64,000 nt of DNA from contig NZ_LPWA01000002.1 of NCBI RefSeq assembly GCF_001510895.1, forward strand, positions 112,671-176,670. The letters are read 5' to 3'. The notes below the pieces were generated by a model, which did no database searches, was not told the DNA's origin, and saw nothing but the letters and a program-made list of their open reading frames with translations. Shown one piece after another: positions 29,582-38,122 of the stretch. Source of the stretch: Mesorhizobium loti (GTDB taxonomy: Bacteria > Pseudomonadota > Alphaproteobacteria > Rhizobiales > Rhizobiaceae). Every line of letters begins with the position of its first letter. Within the stretch, counting starts at the first letter, position 1. Made by a program: the position numbers and the translations under genes.

Positions 29582-30793
29582 ATGGATTATGTCCAATATT
29601 TCGCCGAGCGAATCGAAGAACTGAAAGACCGCGGTGACTATCGTGAATTTGTCGATCTGGAGCGCCAGTCTGGCAACTTCCCGAAGGCCTGGCTCAATGG
29701 GCCCTCTGGCCGAAAAGAGATAACCATCTGGTGTACTAACGATTATCTCGGCATGGGGCAGCACCCCGAAGTGCTGTCGGCAATGAAGCGCGCCATTGAT
29801 GCCAACGGTGCAGGATCGGGCGGATCCCGCAATATTGGTGGCACCAACCATTACCACGTATTGCTGGAGCGGGAGCTTGCGGATTTTCACGATAAGGAAG
29901 CAGGGTTGATTTTTGTTTCCGGCTTCAGCTCGAACGAGTCATCGCTGAGTACATTAGCATCATTGATGCCGAACACAGTTATATTTTCCGATGCGCACAA
30001 TCATGCTTCTATTGTCAGCGGATGCCGTAGCAGCCGGGCGGAAAAGCGCGTGTTCCGGCATAACGACGTTTCACATCTGCGAGAATTGCTGGGTGGTGTA
30101 AATCCTGCGAGGCCGAAGATCGTTGTTTTTGAATCAGTGTATTCAATGGACGGTGATATTTCGCCGATCGAGGATATCTGTGACGTGTCCGACGAATTTG
30201 GTGCAATGACGTTTCTGGATGAAGTTCATGCTTCCGGAATGTATGGTCCCAAAGGCGCCGGCATTGCCGCGGAACGTGGCATCATGAATCGCCTAACCAT
30301 CATCGAAGGGACGCTGGGTAAAGCATTCGGCTCGATGGGCGGCTATGTGACCGGACCGGCTTCCATTGTTGATAGCATACGGAGCTTCTCGACCGGTTTT
30401 ATTTTCACTACCGCGCTTTCGCCTGCGGTGGCGGCGGGTGCGCTGGCCGCGCTCCGCCATCTTCGCAATTCAGATTCCGAACGAATCGCTGTGCGTCGGC
30501 AAACGAACCTTTTAGTCAGATTGCTGAAGGAGACGGGCATCCCGGTCATGCCGACTGAAAGCCACATCATCCCTGTGCTGATAGGTGATTCATCTCGTTG
30601 CAAGGAAGTGTCCCGTCAGCTTTTGGATCAGCATGGCATATATGTTCAGCCAATTTTGGCCCCGAGTGTTCCAGCGGGAACCGAACGGTTCAGGGTGACC
30701 GTTACGCCCGCCCATAGCACGTCAGACATTCGTACGTTCGTCGATGCGCTTAGGCAGGTTCTGCTGCGGGACAATCTTGCCAAGGTTGCTTGA
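29582..30793 (+). CDS. hemA: 5-aminolevulinate synthase-like alpha-oxoamine synthase
   Basis: 403 aa PLP enzyme. ALAS condenses glycine with succinyl-CoA to 5-aminolevulinate. Seen: IWCTNDYLGMGQHPEVLSAM, AGSGGSRNIGGTNHYH, FSDAHNHASIVSGCR, VFESVYSMDGDISPIEDICD, FLDEVHASGMYG and the lysine block IEGTLGKAFGSMGGYV, all in ALAS order and spacing. The positions that in Rhodobacter HemA read GGTRNISGT are GGSRNIGGT here, a region that contacts the acyl-CoA. A housekeeping hemA is expected elsewhere, so this is likely an accessory copy for extra heme precursor or for a product pathway with the nearby ATP-grasp and ect genes. Codon use is AT-richer than core genes. Confidence 0.85.
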   Translation: MDYVQYFAERIEELKDRGDYREFVDLERQSGNFPKAWLNGPSGRKEITIWCTNDYLGMGQHPEVLSAMKRAIDANGAGSGGSRNIGGTNHYHVLLERELADFHDKEAGLIFVSGFSSNESSLSTLASLMPNTVIFSDAHNHASIVSGCRSSRAEKRVFRHNDVSHLRELLGGVNPARPKIVVFESVYSMDGDISPIEDICDVSDEFGAMTFLDEVHASGMYGPKGAGIAAERGIMNRLTIIEGTLGKAFGSMGGYVTGPASIVDSIRSFSTGFIFTTALSPAVAAGALAALRHLRNSDSERIAVRRQTNLLVRLLKETGIPVMPTESHIIPVLIGDSSRCKEVSRQLLDQHGIYVQPILAPSVPAGTERFRVTVTPAHSTSDIRTFVDALRQVLLRDNLAKVA

Positions 30794-31408
30794 GGTGTAC
30801 TACAGCGGATCATCGGGCAAGCCTCAGACCTGATTGCGCCAGCCGACAGACCTGGGACTGTGAACATAATGTTACGGCGCTAACTGCGTACGTGCCTTCG
30901 TGGCGGGATGACTAATATTCGCTAGTATGGCCAACGCGACCATCGCCTTTGCGCGCTAGATCTAGGACCAGCTGACCCGTGATCAACTTGCGGCCGAACA
31001 CCGCTGCGTCGCGTGCTGGCGGAAGCGCGCGTGCAGGACGCGTCCATGGTCCCGAAGGCGAATAACCGAAATACGCAGGTTTCCCAGAGGCGTTATAGAA
31101 TCGGCCACCGGTCGCGACACCCGAGATGGATTCGTCGACATGAAGTGGATCCCAGATGATTGCTGGGCGATCAGCAGGTGAGCACCCCGCAATCCTGAAT
31201 ATTCGTCCAGATGTTCCGTGTCAGCTTCGGCGAAGATCACATAGCTGCAACAAATCTTTCAAGTAAATTTGCAAGGTCGTCACGTCGCAAATTGCCGAGC
31301 ATGGTACGTTCGCCATCGATCGACGTCGGGCACGGTGGATAAATCAAATGCCAACGCTGGTCGATGCTCGGATCGCCGCATCGCAGGCAACATTGGGTGT
31401 AAACAGAT
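30794..31408. other. Intergenic stretch with unassigned minus-strand frames
   Basis: Two minus-strand frames look faintly protein-like: 30983-31240 (GLRGAHLLIAQQSSGIHF) and 31237-31400 (LRCGDPSIDQRWHLIYPPC, then NLRRDDLANLLERFVA). Neither matches a family I know and neither has a good ribosome binding site. Probably gene remnants. Confidence 0.3.
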
Positions 31409-32689
31409 ATGGCAAAAAGAGCGCTCATCCTGATTGAAGTCAGCCCATGGGACGTTGGCCCGCTATACGCCCATCGGGCCGAACGTCTTGGTCTTTGTCC
31501 AATTATCCTCTCGGCTGATCCAGCTCGGTACGACCGTGGTGCCGCGCAAGGCATTAAGGCAGTCCGTGTCGATACAGACAATCTCGATGCGCTAATCCAA
31601 GAATGTTGCCGGCTGGGTTCCGTTTATGACATCGCTGGAATTACGGGCACCGGGGACACGTTCTATGCGACGGTTGGCAAGCTTTGTCGGCATTTCGAGC
31701 TACCGGGACCGAACCCCGAATCCGTTGAACGCTGCTGTGACAAATTCGTGCAACGTCAGGTCCTGGCGGAGGCCGGCGTTCCAATGCCTGATTATCGCTT
31801 GGCCGCGAATGCAACGGACGTGGCACGCTCCGCCACAGAGATCGGACTGCCGGTCATTGTTAAGCCAGCCATCGGCAACTCTAGCTGCGGTGTTCGATTG
31901 TGCCGCACGGCCGACGAGATAACCGAACACACGACTTATCTTTTGGGCGGCAAGCATATTTGGCGTTGTTCGCCGAGGATACTGGTAGAGGAGTTCGCAC
32001 AGGGCCCATATTTTAACGCTGAGATAATGGGAAATAAGCTCATTGGCATTGGAACGGCTGACGTGGGAGACCCACCGTACTTCGTATTTCGCGGGTGGAC
32101 CTTTCCGGCTCCACTGACCGATGACGACCGTAAGCGCATCGCCGACGTCTCGCTTAGCTGTTTGCAAGTTCTCGGCCTTGGCTGGGGGCCAACCGGCGTT
32201 GAACTTCGGTGGACGAAACGTGGCCCGGTGGTCATTGAAGTGAACCCGCGTCTTCATTGCACGCCTACTCCCCAACTGATTCAGCTGGCTTACGGCATCG
32301 ATGTCATCACCGAACATATTAAGCTTGCCATCGGCGAGGAATTGGACTTGCACAAAAAGCGATCGCAAACTGCGGGCGCGCGGATGCTTGTTCCAGACCG
32401 CGACGGAACCCTCGGCTCGATCGTCGGGGAGAGTCGGGCGGCCGCTATCTCCGGGGTCGCAGAGGTGAATTTTTATGTTCAACCTAAGACGCAGATTATG
32501 AGGAAAGGTGATTCCCGAGACTGGATCGGCCATGTCATCGCCGCTTCGCCCATCGGCACCCGGACCGAGGCGATACTTGAGCGTGCTGTGGCCTTAATAG
32601 ATTTTTCCATTGCACCATTTTCGACCCTTGGCGAACAGGATCAACCTGAGGCCGCGCCATCGCAGGCTGATATTCATCGACACAAGTAA
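31409..32689 (+). CDS. ATP-grasp carboxylate-amine ligase
   Basis: 426 aa. N-terminal Rossmann-like half (ALILIEVSPWDVGPLYAHRA), then the ATP-grasp fold: FVQRQVLAEAGVPMPDYRLA, LPVIVKPAIGNSSCGVRLC with the phosphate lysine and loop, ILVEEFAQGPYFNAEIMG, and the metal-binding VVIEVNPRLHCTPTPQLIQL. Architecture resembles L-amino-acid ligases (BacD/RizA/PurK-like), which join an amino acid to a carboxylate through an acyl-phosphate. Substrates cannot be read from sequence. Its place between an ALAS-like gene and ectoine-pathway genes makes an aminolevulinate or diaminobutyrate conjugate conceivable. Followed after 19 bases by gntR 2. Confidence 0.85.
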   Translation: MAKRALILIEVSPWDVGPLYAHRAERLGLCPIILSADPARYDRGAAQGIKAVRVDTDNLDALIQECCRLGSVYDIAGITGTGDTFYATVGKLCRHFELPGPNPESVERCCDKFVQRQVLAEAGVPMPDYRLAANATDVARSATEIGLPVIVKPAIGNSSCGVRLCRTADEITEHTTYLLGGKHIWRCSPRILVEEFAQGPYFNAEIMGNKLIGIGTADVGDPPYFVFRGWTFPAPLTDDDRKRIADVSLSCLQVLGLGWGPTGVELRWTKRGPVVIEVNPRLHCTPTPQLIQLAYGIDVITEHIKLAIGEELDLHKKRSQTAGARMLVPDRDGTLGSIVGESRAAAISGVAEVNFYVQPKTQIMRKGDSRDWIGHVIAASPIGTRTEAILERAVALIDFSIAPFSTLGEQDQPEAAPSQADIHRHK

Positions 32690-32708
32690 AGTATCGTTGA
32701 GAATTCAC

Positions 32709-33386
32709 ATGGGCAGTATGGCGATGCAGCGCGGTGAGATGGGCAGCCTATCCGCACGGATTTACAATAGGGTGCGGGAAAGCCTGATCGTCGGCAATTT
32801 CGCACCGGGCGATCGCCTCCTCATGCAGGACATTGCAGAGCAGCTTGGAACCAGCGTCACGCCGGTACGCGAAGCTTGTCTGCGGCTCGTCAGCGAGCAG
32901 GTGCTCGAATTGCGCTCTGGCAGGTTCGTCAAGGTACCAGACCTTAGCCGTGCCCGCTATATCCAGATCAAGTTGATCCGCATAGCGCTTGAAGGACTGG
33001 CGGCAGAACACGCTACCGACCACGTTACCCCTGCCGATCTCGAACAGCTTGAGAGCTTCCGCGCCTCGTTCGTGAAGAGCAATAAGCCCGACAATCTCGA
33101 GGAAGCGCGATCCTACAATCGAGCTTTCCACTTTAGTGTCTGCCGCCTGTCGCGTATGCCGATGCTGATGGGACAGATCGAAAGCTTATGGGCCTCAATG
33201 GGTCCAATCCTTAACGTCTGCCACCGGGAAACCCCGCGCCGCTATACAGGCGCATCGGAACATGACCGTCTCATCGAGGCATTGAGGGCTGGCAACAAGA
33301 AGAAGGCCCGCGAGGCCATCGAGAACGACATCAAGCGAGGTTCGCCTAGTCTTCTGCGCTACTTCCATGAGCGCAGTTCCGACTGA
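32709..33386 (+). CDS. GntR/FadR-family (FCD) transcriptional regulator 2
   Basis: 225 aa. Winged helix (GDRLLMQDIAEQLGTSVTPV) and FCD domain (NRAFHFSVCRLS, later GASEHDRLIEAL). Close paralogue of the regulator at 15428-16111; the recognition helices are almost the same, so the two may share operator sequences. The start at 32709 aligns with the paralogue; the longer frame from 32610 overlaps the ATP-grasp gene and is rejected. No CTTATAA-type palindrome was found within this second cluster, so cross-talk with the first cluster is possible. Confidence 0.88.
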   Translation: MGSMAMQRGEMGSLSARIYNRVRESLIVGNFAPGDRLLMQDIAEQLGTSVTPVREACLRLVSEQVLELRSGRFVKVPDLSRARYIQIKLIRIALEGLAAEHATDHVTPADLEQLESFRASFVKSNKPDNLEEARSYNRAFHFSVCRLSRMPMLMGQIESLWASMGPILNVCHRETPRRYTGASEHDRLIEALRAGNKKKAREAIENDIKRGSPSLLRYFHERSSD

Positions 33387-33408
33387 GCTCCCTCTCGGCA
33401 ACGTCGAT

Positions 33409-34146
33409 CTACGCGTCCCTTGGAGTGCGCAGGCCGGCCGTCTCCCCGCCGTCTACGGTCACCACCGTGCCGTTGACAAAGGTCGATCGGTCCGAAAGCA
33501 ACCATGCGACGACATCGGCGACTTCTTTAGGAGCACCGAAACGGTTAGCGGGAATCCGCAGTTCGAGCTGCTTCTTGCGCGGGCCATCGGTCATGACCTT
33601 GTCCATCATGCGCGTCTCGATCTGGCCGGGGCAGACAGCGTTGAAGCGGATCTCCTCGCCGAACTCCAGCGCGAGTGCCTGCGTCAGGCCGATAACTGCG
33701 GCCTTCGAGGCGCAATAGGCAGCGAGACCTTCTTCACCGGTTTTTCCGGCAATGCTGGCTATGTTGACGACGGAACCCCTCCCGCGCCGCAGCCCTTCCA
33801 GTGCATGGCGTATAAAGAAAAATGCGCTGCGTGCATTAACTGCCAGAACCTCATCCCAATCGGCCTGAGTGGTGAATGCGAAGGAAATGCGCTTCGACAT
33901 GCCGGCATTGTTTACGAGTCCTCCGAGCCGACCGTCGCCAAGTTCAAGCGCACGGTCGATGACGTGGCGGCAATGGTCTTCACGGCGGACATCACCAGGG
34001 ACGAACGTGACGCTGGAATTGGCGCGTTCGAGCGCCGCGCCCGCTTTGACGTCTCGCCCGCTTGCTACCACCCTGAAATTGGCAGACGCAAGTTTCTCCA
34101 CGCAGGCGCGCCCTATCCCGTGAGTGGCACCCGTCACGATAATCAT
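33409..34146 (-). CDS. Short-chain dehydrogenase/reductase
   Basis: 245 aa NAD(P)-dependent oxidoreductase. MIIVTGATHGIGRACVEKLA (TGxxxGIG), LVNNAGMSKR, the catalytic Ser in VVNIASIAGK, YCASKAAVIGLTQALALEFG (YxxxK) and the C-terminal VNGTVVTVDGG. Resembles 3-oxoacyl-ACP reductase/FabG-type SDRs, substrate unknown. The start at 34146 is chosen because the fold begins there; the frame extends to 34206 but a candidate sigma-54 promoter at 34207-34222 would start transcription inside that extension. Convergent with gntR 2. Confidence 0.85.
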   Translation of the reverse strand: MIIVTGATHGIGRACVEKLASANFRVVASGRDVKAGAALERANSSVTFVPGDVRREDHCRHVIDRALELGDGRLGGLVNNAGMSKRISFAFTTQADWDEVLAVNARSAFFFIRHALEGLRRGRGSVVNIASIAGKTGEEGLAAYCASKAAVIGLTQALALEFGEEIRFNAVCPGQIETRMMDKVMTDGPRKKQLELRIPANRFGAPKEVADVVAWLLSDRSTFVNGTVVTVDGGETAGLRTPRDA

Positions 34147-34206
34147 CCCAATTGATCCACTACCTGTTGGCAACCGCACGGTTTGTGGGGCTCGCTTCTG
34201 GGCCAT

Positions 34207-34222
34207 TGCACCGGCGATGCCA
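34207..34222 (-). promoter_or_regulatory. Candidate sigma-54 (-24/-12) promoter upstream of the SDR
   Basis: Read on the minus strand: TGGCATC-GCCG-GTGCA, with the invariant GG and GC exactly 10 bases apart as in TGGCACG-N4-TTGCA. The implied start, near 34195, is about 50 bases before the SDR start. No TGT-N10-ACA was found upstream, so an activator site is missing. Confidence 0.4.
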
Positions 34223-34245
34223 TTCGTGCCCAGGCAGGGTGTAAC

Positions 34246-34611
34246 CTATGAGGGAAGCGAGCTGCCGCGGCCCGTCATTTCGACGAAAGCCGCTCTGAAC
34301 GTTCTCAGGAGCATGGCAGGCTGACAAGCCACAGCGCCAGCGGCGATCCATATCGCCTTTTTTCGCCGCGAAACATTTCCATGCGCGCTGATATTCATAC
34401 GGTTCTCCCATGGGGTCGCTCGCTGTGCTGCTATGCCGCGCGATGGTTCTCCAAAACCCCAGCTATCGGAGGTCGATCGAATCCACGCGTCGTCGTACTT
34501 TCCTAGTCTCGCGCACGGCAAGTCGCGGCCTTTGGCATGGTGGGCGAGAGCGGAGAGGGGCGGCCGAATGATCCCGGGGTCGATGCTCTTTAAACTTGCC
34601 TTAGGCGACAT
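34246..34611 (-). CDS. Small ORF coupled to ectC, function unknown
   Basis: 121 aa. Its ATG overlaps the ectC stop (TGATG), an arrangement that favours coupled translation. The protein has a basic then hydrophobic patch near the end (RRKKAIWIAAGAVACQPAM) that might be a weak membrane segment. No family recognised, and the composition is only partly convincing as a real protein. Confidence 0.35.
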   Translation of the reverse strand: MSPKASLKSIDPGIIRPPLSALAHHAKGRDLPCARLGKYDDAWIRSTSDSWGFGEPSRGIAAQRATPWENRMNISAHGNVSRRKKAIWIAAGAVACQPAMLLRTFRAAFVEMTGRGSSLPS

Positions 34612-35003
34612 CAGATCCTCTCAGAGTCGAGAGGATATGCGCCGGTCTGATCATGCACTTCAGTGCCGACCAATGGAGGGACGAAGACGCAAACTAATAC
34701 CAATTCTGTCTCGGCACACAGCACGTGAGCATCATGCTTGTCGAGCGCGTAAATGATGCCCGGTCGCACGGCATGGATCTCATTAGACTGCAGATCCTCT
34801 ATAGAGCCCGTTCCAGAAATGCAGTAGACCGCCTCAAGGTGGTTGCGGTAGTGCATCTTGAGCCGGGCGCCCCGATGAATCGTAGTTATATGGAAGGAGA
34901 AGCCCATCCCATCGCTTTTGAGGAGCAAGCGCACGCTTTCCCAGTTCGCCGTCTCGACCCGCCGAGCTGTAAATTTCGCTTCATTGAAATCCCTGACAAT
35001 CAT
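34611..35003 (-). CDS. ectC: L-ectoine synthase
   Basis: 130 aa cupin enzyme that cyclises N-gamma-acetyl-L-2,4-diaminobutyrate to ectoine with loss of water. It matches EctC over its full length: MIVRDF start, [20 protein letters not shown], the HLEAV glutamate, YALD tyrosine and DKHDAHV histidine that bind the catalytic iron, and the end [12 protein letters not shown]. Nothing essential is missing. Its ATG overlaps the ectB stop (ATGA), so it is coupled to the EctAB frame. No ectoine hydroxylase (ectD) or dedicated aspartokinase is nearby, so the product should be ectoine rather than hydroxyectoine. Confidence 0.95.
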   Translation of the reverse strand: MIVRDFNEAKFTARRVETANWESVRLLLKSDGMGFSFHITTIHRGARLKMHYRNHLEAVYCISGTGSIEDLQSNEIHAVRPGIIYALDKHDAHVLCAETELVLVCVFVPPLVGTEVHDQTGAYPLDSERI

Positions 35004-36910
35004 GATCCACCTCTCAAAGCCGCGGTGCTTGCAGGGTTGCCGATCACGCAGTCGACAGCGTCCTCGAGGATGTCGAGGCCTTGGCTAAGCTGATCCTCCC
35101 CGATGACAAGGGGTGGCAGACACTTCACAACCTCATCATGGGGGCCAGCGGTCTCGACAATGAGGCCCTTCTGAAAGGCGGTGCTGATGACCTGCCCGGC
35201 AACCTCGCCGGACTTCAGGTCGATGCCTCGCATCATACCACGCCCTTTAACGGACGCTCGACTGGCGTCATACTTCTGTACGATCTGATCAAGTCGGTTT
35301 TTCAGTAGATTGCCTTTTTCCCTGACCGACGCTGCAAAGCTATCCGTGCGCCAGAAGTGCTCTAATGCTGCGCGCGCGGTGATGAAAGCATGGCAGTTGC
35401 CGCGGAACGTGCCATTGTGCTCGCCTGGCTCCCACCTGTCGAGCTTTCGATCAATGAGGACCAGGGCCATCGGCAGGCCGTAGCCCGATATCGATTTGGC
35501 CATCGTGACGATGTCCGGATGGAGCCCCGCTGCTTCGAAACTGAAAAATGCATCGGTCCGGCCAACCCCCGCTTGAATGTCATCTACAATCAGCAGAGCT
35601 CCGTGTCCGTGCGCAATGGCCGCTAGTTTGCGCAGCCATGCCGTCCCGGCGACATTGAGGCCGCCTTCGCCCTGAACTGTCTCGACAATCACCGCTGCAG
35701 GGGCATCGATGCCGCTCGATGGATCCGAGAGCAGGCGATCAAGGTAGTCCGCCGTGTCTACGCCGGATCCCAGATAGCCGTCATAGGGTAGTCGCGAGAC
35801 ACCGCCGAGCAGTTGGCCGGCGGCAGCGCGGTGATGTCGGCTGCCGGTGCAGGAGAGGGCGCCTAGGCTCACGCCATGAAAGCCGTTAGTAAATGCTATT
35901 ATGTTCGGCCGCCCGGTGATCTTGCGCGCTAGCTTGAGAGCAGCCTCGACCGCGTTGGCGCCGGTCGGGCCGGGAAACTGCACGACATAGTCTAATTGTC
36001 GGGGCTTGAGAATCGTCTCGTGGAATTCCCGCAGGAAAGATTCCTTGGCCTCGTTGTACAGATCGAGGCCATGCGTGATGCCGTCACTAGCAATATATTC
36101 TGCGAGCGCGGCCTTCAGCTCGGGAGGATTGTGTCCATAGTTTAGACTTGAGCAACCCATGAGAAAGTCGAGATAGGCTGTCCCATCTCGAGCAAACAGT
36201 TGAGCTCCCCGCGCCGTCGAGAAAACGACGGGAAAGCTGCGAGAGTAGCTACGCACCTGGGACTCAAGGCGGCGGAAAATCGCAAACTTGTCTACGCCAT
36301 CTGGTGGGCTTCGGTCATTCATAGTTGCCTCCTTAGTATTTAGGGTGGTGGCCCGGCGGCCATACCGCGGAGCTGACGGAGGTTCTATGGGACCGATGGC
36401 TATCGTGTATTCGCTCTCATGCTTTCCCCTAAAATGGATATCACGGTCGAAACGCATAGCTCGCCGTATTGGCGCGCGCAGGTCCCGAGCCACAGCTGCG
36501 AAGAATAATTTCGATGTCTTGTTGCTGGGCGTCACCGTGGCCTCGACGTGCGTCACGCCTTGGCAAGACGGCCTGTTTAAGGCGGACAGGATCAGCTCCT
36601 TGCCCAGCCCCGTGTTACGCACCTCCGGATGCACGGCAATCTGCCAAATGAAGAGCGTGGATTCGTCGCTCGGCCGCCTATAGGCCGCCAGCCAGCCGAT
36701 CACCGCGCCGGCACGTTCTCCGAGCACGCAGGTGTCCGCGAAATCACTGCAAAGCAGCAGCGAGCAATACAGCGAGTTACGGTCCAGTTGCAGGCACGTA
36801 GCGATGAGTTCCCAAACATCGGCCGCATCAATGTCGGTCGGTCTTCGGAACGTCACTTGTGGCAACTGAACGTTGCGTAACAACGAGACGCTCCGGCTAT
36901 CACTGACCAT
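35000..36910 (-). CDS. ectA-ectB: EctA-EctB single reading frame: diaminobutyrate acetyltransferase joined to diaminobutyrate-2-oxoglutarate aminotransferase
   Basis: 636 aa. Residues 1 to about 175 are EctA, a GNAT acetyltransferase ([68 protein letters not shown]). Residues about 197-636 are EctB, a class III aminotransferase ([52 protein letters not shown], lysine block [17 protein letters not shown]). No stop separates them. The ectB start (36322) keeps its own AAGGAGG 5 bases upstream, and a TAA in another frame overlaps it, as if a one-base indel in the ectA tail removed the stop. Both polypeptides may still be made. The start at 36910 has GGAGG 6 bases upstream; the frame from 36931 is rejected. 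Confidence 0.92.
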   Translation of the reverse strand: MVSDSRSVSLLRNVQLPQVTFRRPTDIDAADVWELIATCLQLDRNSLYCSLLLCSDFADTCVLGERAGAVIGWLAAYRRPSDESTLFIWQIAVHPEVRNTGLGKELILSALNRPSCQGVTHVEATVTPSNKTSKLFFAAVARDLRAPIRRAMRFDRDIHFRGKHESEYTIAIGPIEPPSAPRYGRRATTLNTKEATMNDRSPPDGVDKFAIFRRLESQVRSYSRSFPVVFSTARGAQLFARDGTAYLDFLMGCSSLNYGHNPPELKAALAEYIASDGITHGLDLYNEAKESFLREFHETILKPRQLDYVVQFPGPTGANAVEAALKLARKITGRPNIIAFTNGFHGVSLGALSCTGSRHHRAAAGQLLGGVSRLPYDGYLGSGVDTADYLDRLLSDPSSGIDAPAAVIVETVQGEGGLNVAGTAWLRKLAAIAHGHGALLIVDDIQAGVGRTDAFFSFEAAGLHPDIVTMAKSISGYGLPMALVLIDRKLDRWEPGEHNGTFRGNCHAFITARAALEHFWRTDSFAASVREKGNLLKNRLDQIVQKYDASRASVKGRGMMRGIDLKSGEVAGQVISTAFQKGLIVETAGPHDEVVKCLPPLVIGEDQLSQGLDILEDAVDCVIGNPASTAALRGGS

Positions 36911-36967
36911 TGGAATCCTCCAGGCGAACAACAGTGCCGGCTCGGGTCGCCTTCACGAAAAGGATAC

Positions 36968-36983
36968 CTCAAAAGTCATGCCA
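36968..36983 (-). promoter_or_regulatory. Degenerate -24/-12 element upstream of ectAB
   Basis: Minus strand: TGGCATG-ACTT-TTGAG. The -24 part is good; the -12 part has GA where sigma-54 promoters have GC, a serious mismatch. The implied start near 36956 is 46 bases before ectA, a sensible leader, and a TGT-N10-ACA lies about 124 bases upstream of that start. Confidence 0.35.
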
Positions 36984-37072
36984 ATTTGCGGCGAGGGAGC
37001 CTCAGAAGTATTTTTCCGGGGTTATTTCAATGACTTGACACTGAGTGCAGCGGGCAGCCCTGGCCGAACCAA

Positions 37073-37088
37073 TGTCGGGGATTCGACA
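37073..37088. promoter_or_regulatory. TGT-N10-ACA, candidate NifA upstream activating site for ectAB
   Basis: TGT-CGGGGATTCG-ACA is an exact match to the NifA site consensus and stands at the usual distance (80-150 bases) upstream of the proposed start. A chance match in a 100-base window is expected about once in 40, so alone it is suggestive only. Confidence 0.45.
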
Positions 37089-38122
37089 GATGCGACAGAG
37101 CTGTCGTCGGTTGACCGGCAAGCCAGGCGTGTCGGCTCTGCCGCCGCCGTTCAACCAGGTGCCGAGCGTGGGCGGCGGCCACCAGATTCACAATTCATCG
37201 CGGCTTCGGGGGATGATCCCGTAGTCCATTGCGGATCGTCCAATCTCGCGCTGGCCGGCGAACAAGTGAATGGGGACAATCTCCTATGCATACACGACGA
37301 TGACGTGGTGACCGCGTTCACGATCGAGGCTTTGCTCTCACCGACCACTTCAACTAATTAAGGCTCCTCACAGCCAGGGGCAGCAAGGCAGGGATAGAGC
37401 TCGGCTGGAAGCCGTCTTCAGATTGCTTCAGGCACCGCATATTGCCACCGTGGGAATTGCTCACCACCCCAGGAATTTGGCCGGTTTGGGAAATGTTTTC
37501 CCGGCACTAATTTGCTGTCCAATGCCGCCAAGTTCATACCCACTCACTTGTTGATTTACGTGGTTAAATCTGCAACAGCTCCCTGACGATGTAGAAGAAG
37601 CTGCTGGCATCATGTCCTCTCAGAGTTTCGGGCCCGCAGGCGCGTAACCGCGGGCCATATTCGCGCATCTGTCCTTTCGCGGCAGGGTGAAACGTTTAAA
37701 AAAGACACTGCCATATTTGCACTCCCGTCCGAATCGGGACATCGCGTTCCGATGCCGTATGGTCCGCAGCCGCGCTTCTACGGCTACTTCGGCCTTACAG
37801 AAGACCCCGCGACCATCCAAGCTCACCGGTTCCATGCGCCGGCCGGACCGTTGTGGATCCTGCTTTGGCTGGCCCGGCACGATCATCGTCTGCACGAAAC
37901 CGCAGACACTACCATCATTTAGCCGACCCTCCGCAGTCTCGAATTTGTACGAACCGCAAGGCGAGACCGGCCGCAATACGCCACGCTGATCTTCGGCGAA
38001 ATTAACTGCTTCGTTCGCTGCAATGATTTTGAAGTCTAACTATTCACCTATCCACTTTGGTAGTTGATGAAGCCGAACCTAGAGTCAACTTTAATGCGTT
38101 TCACGGCTCGAAGGTGCCGCAA

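Larger units (their letters stand above)
36911..38122. other. 1.2-kb spacer upstream of ectAB
   Basis: Holds the ectAB promoter region (NifA-type site 37073-37088, degenerate -24/-12 at 36968-36983). The rest (37100-38120) has only short frames without recognisable families; a minus-strand frame at 37620-37976 (118 aa) is composition-poor. No gene called. Confidence 0.4.

Noticed and set aside
36925..36945. CGGCAC...TTCGC as the ectAB sigma-54 promoter
   Set aside because: GG to GC spacing is 11 instead of 10, and it would overlap the ribosome binding site.
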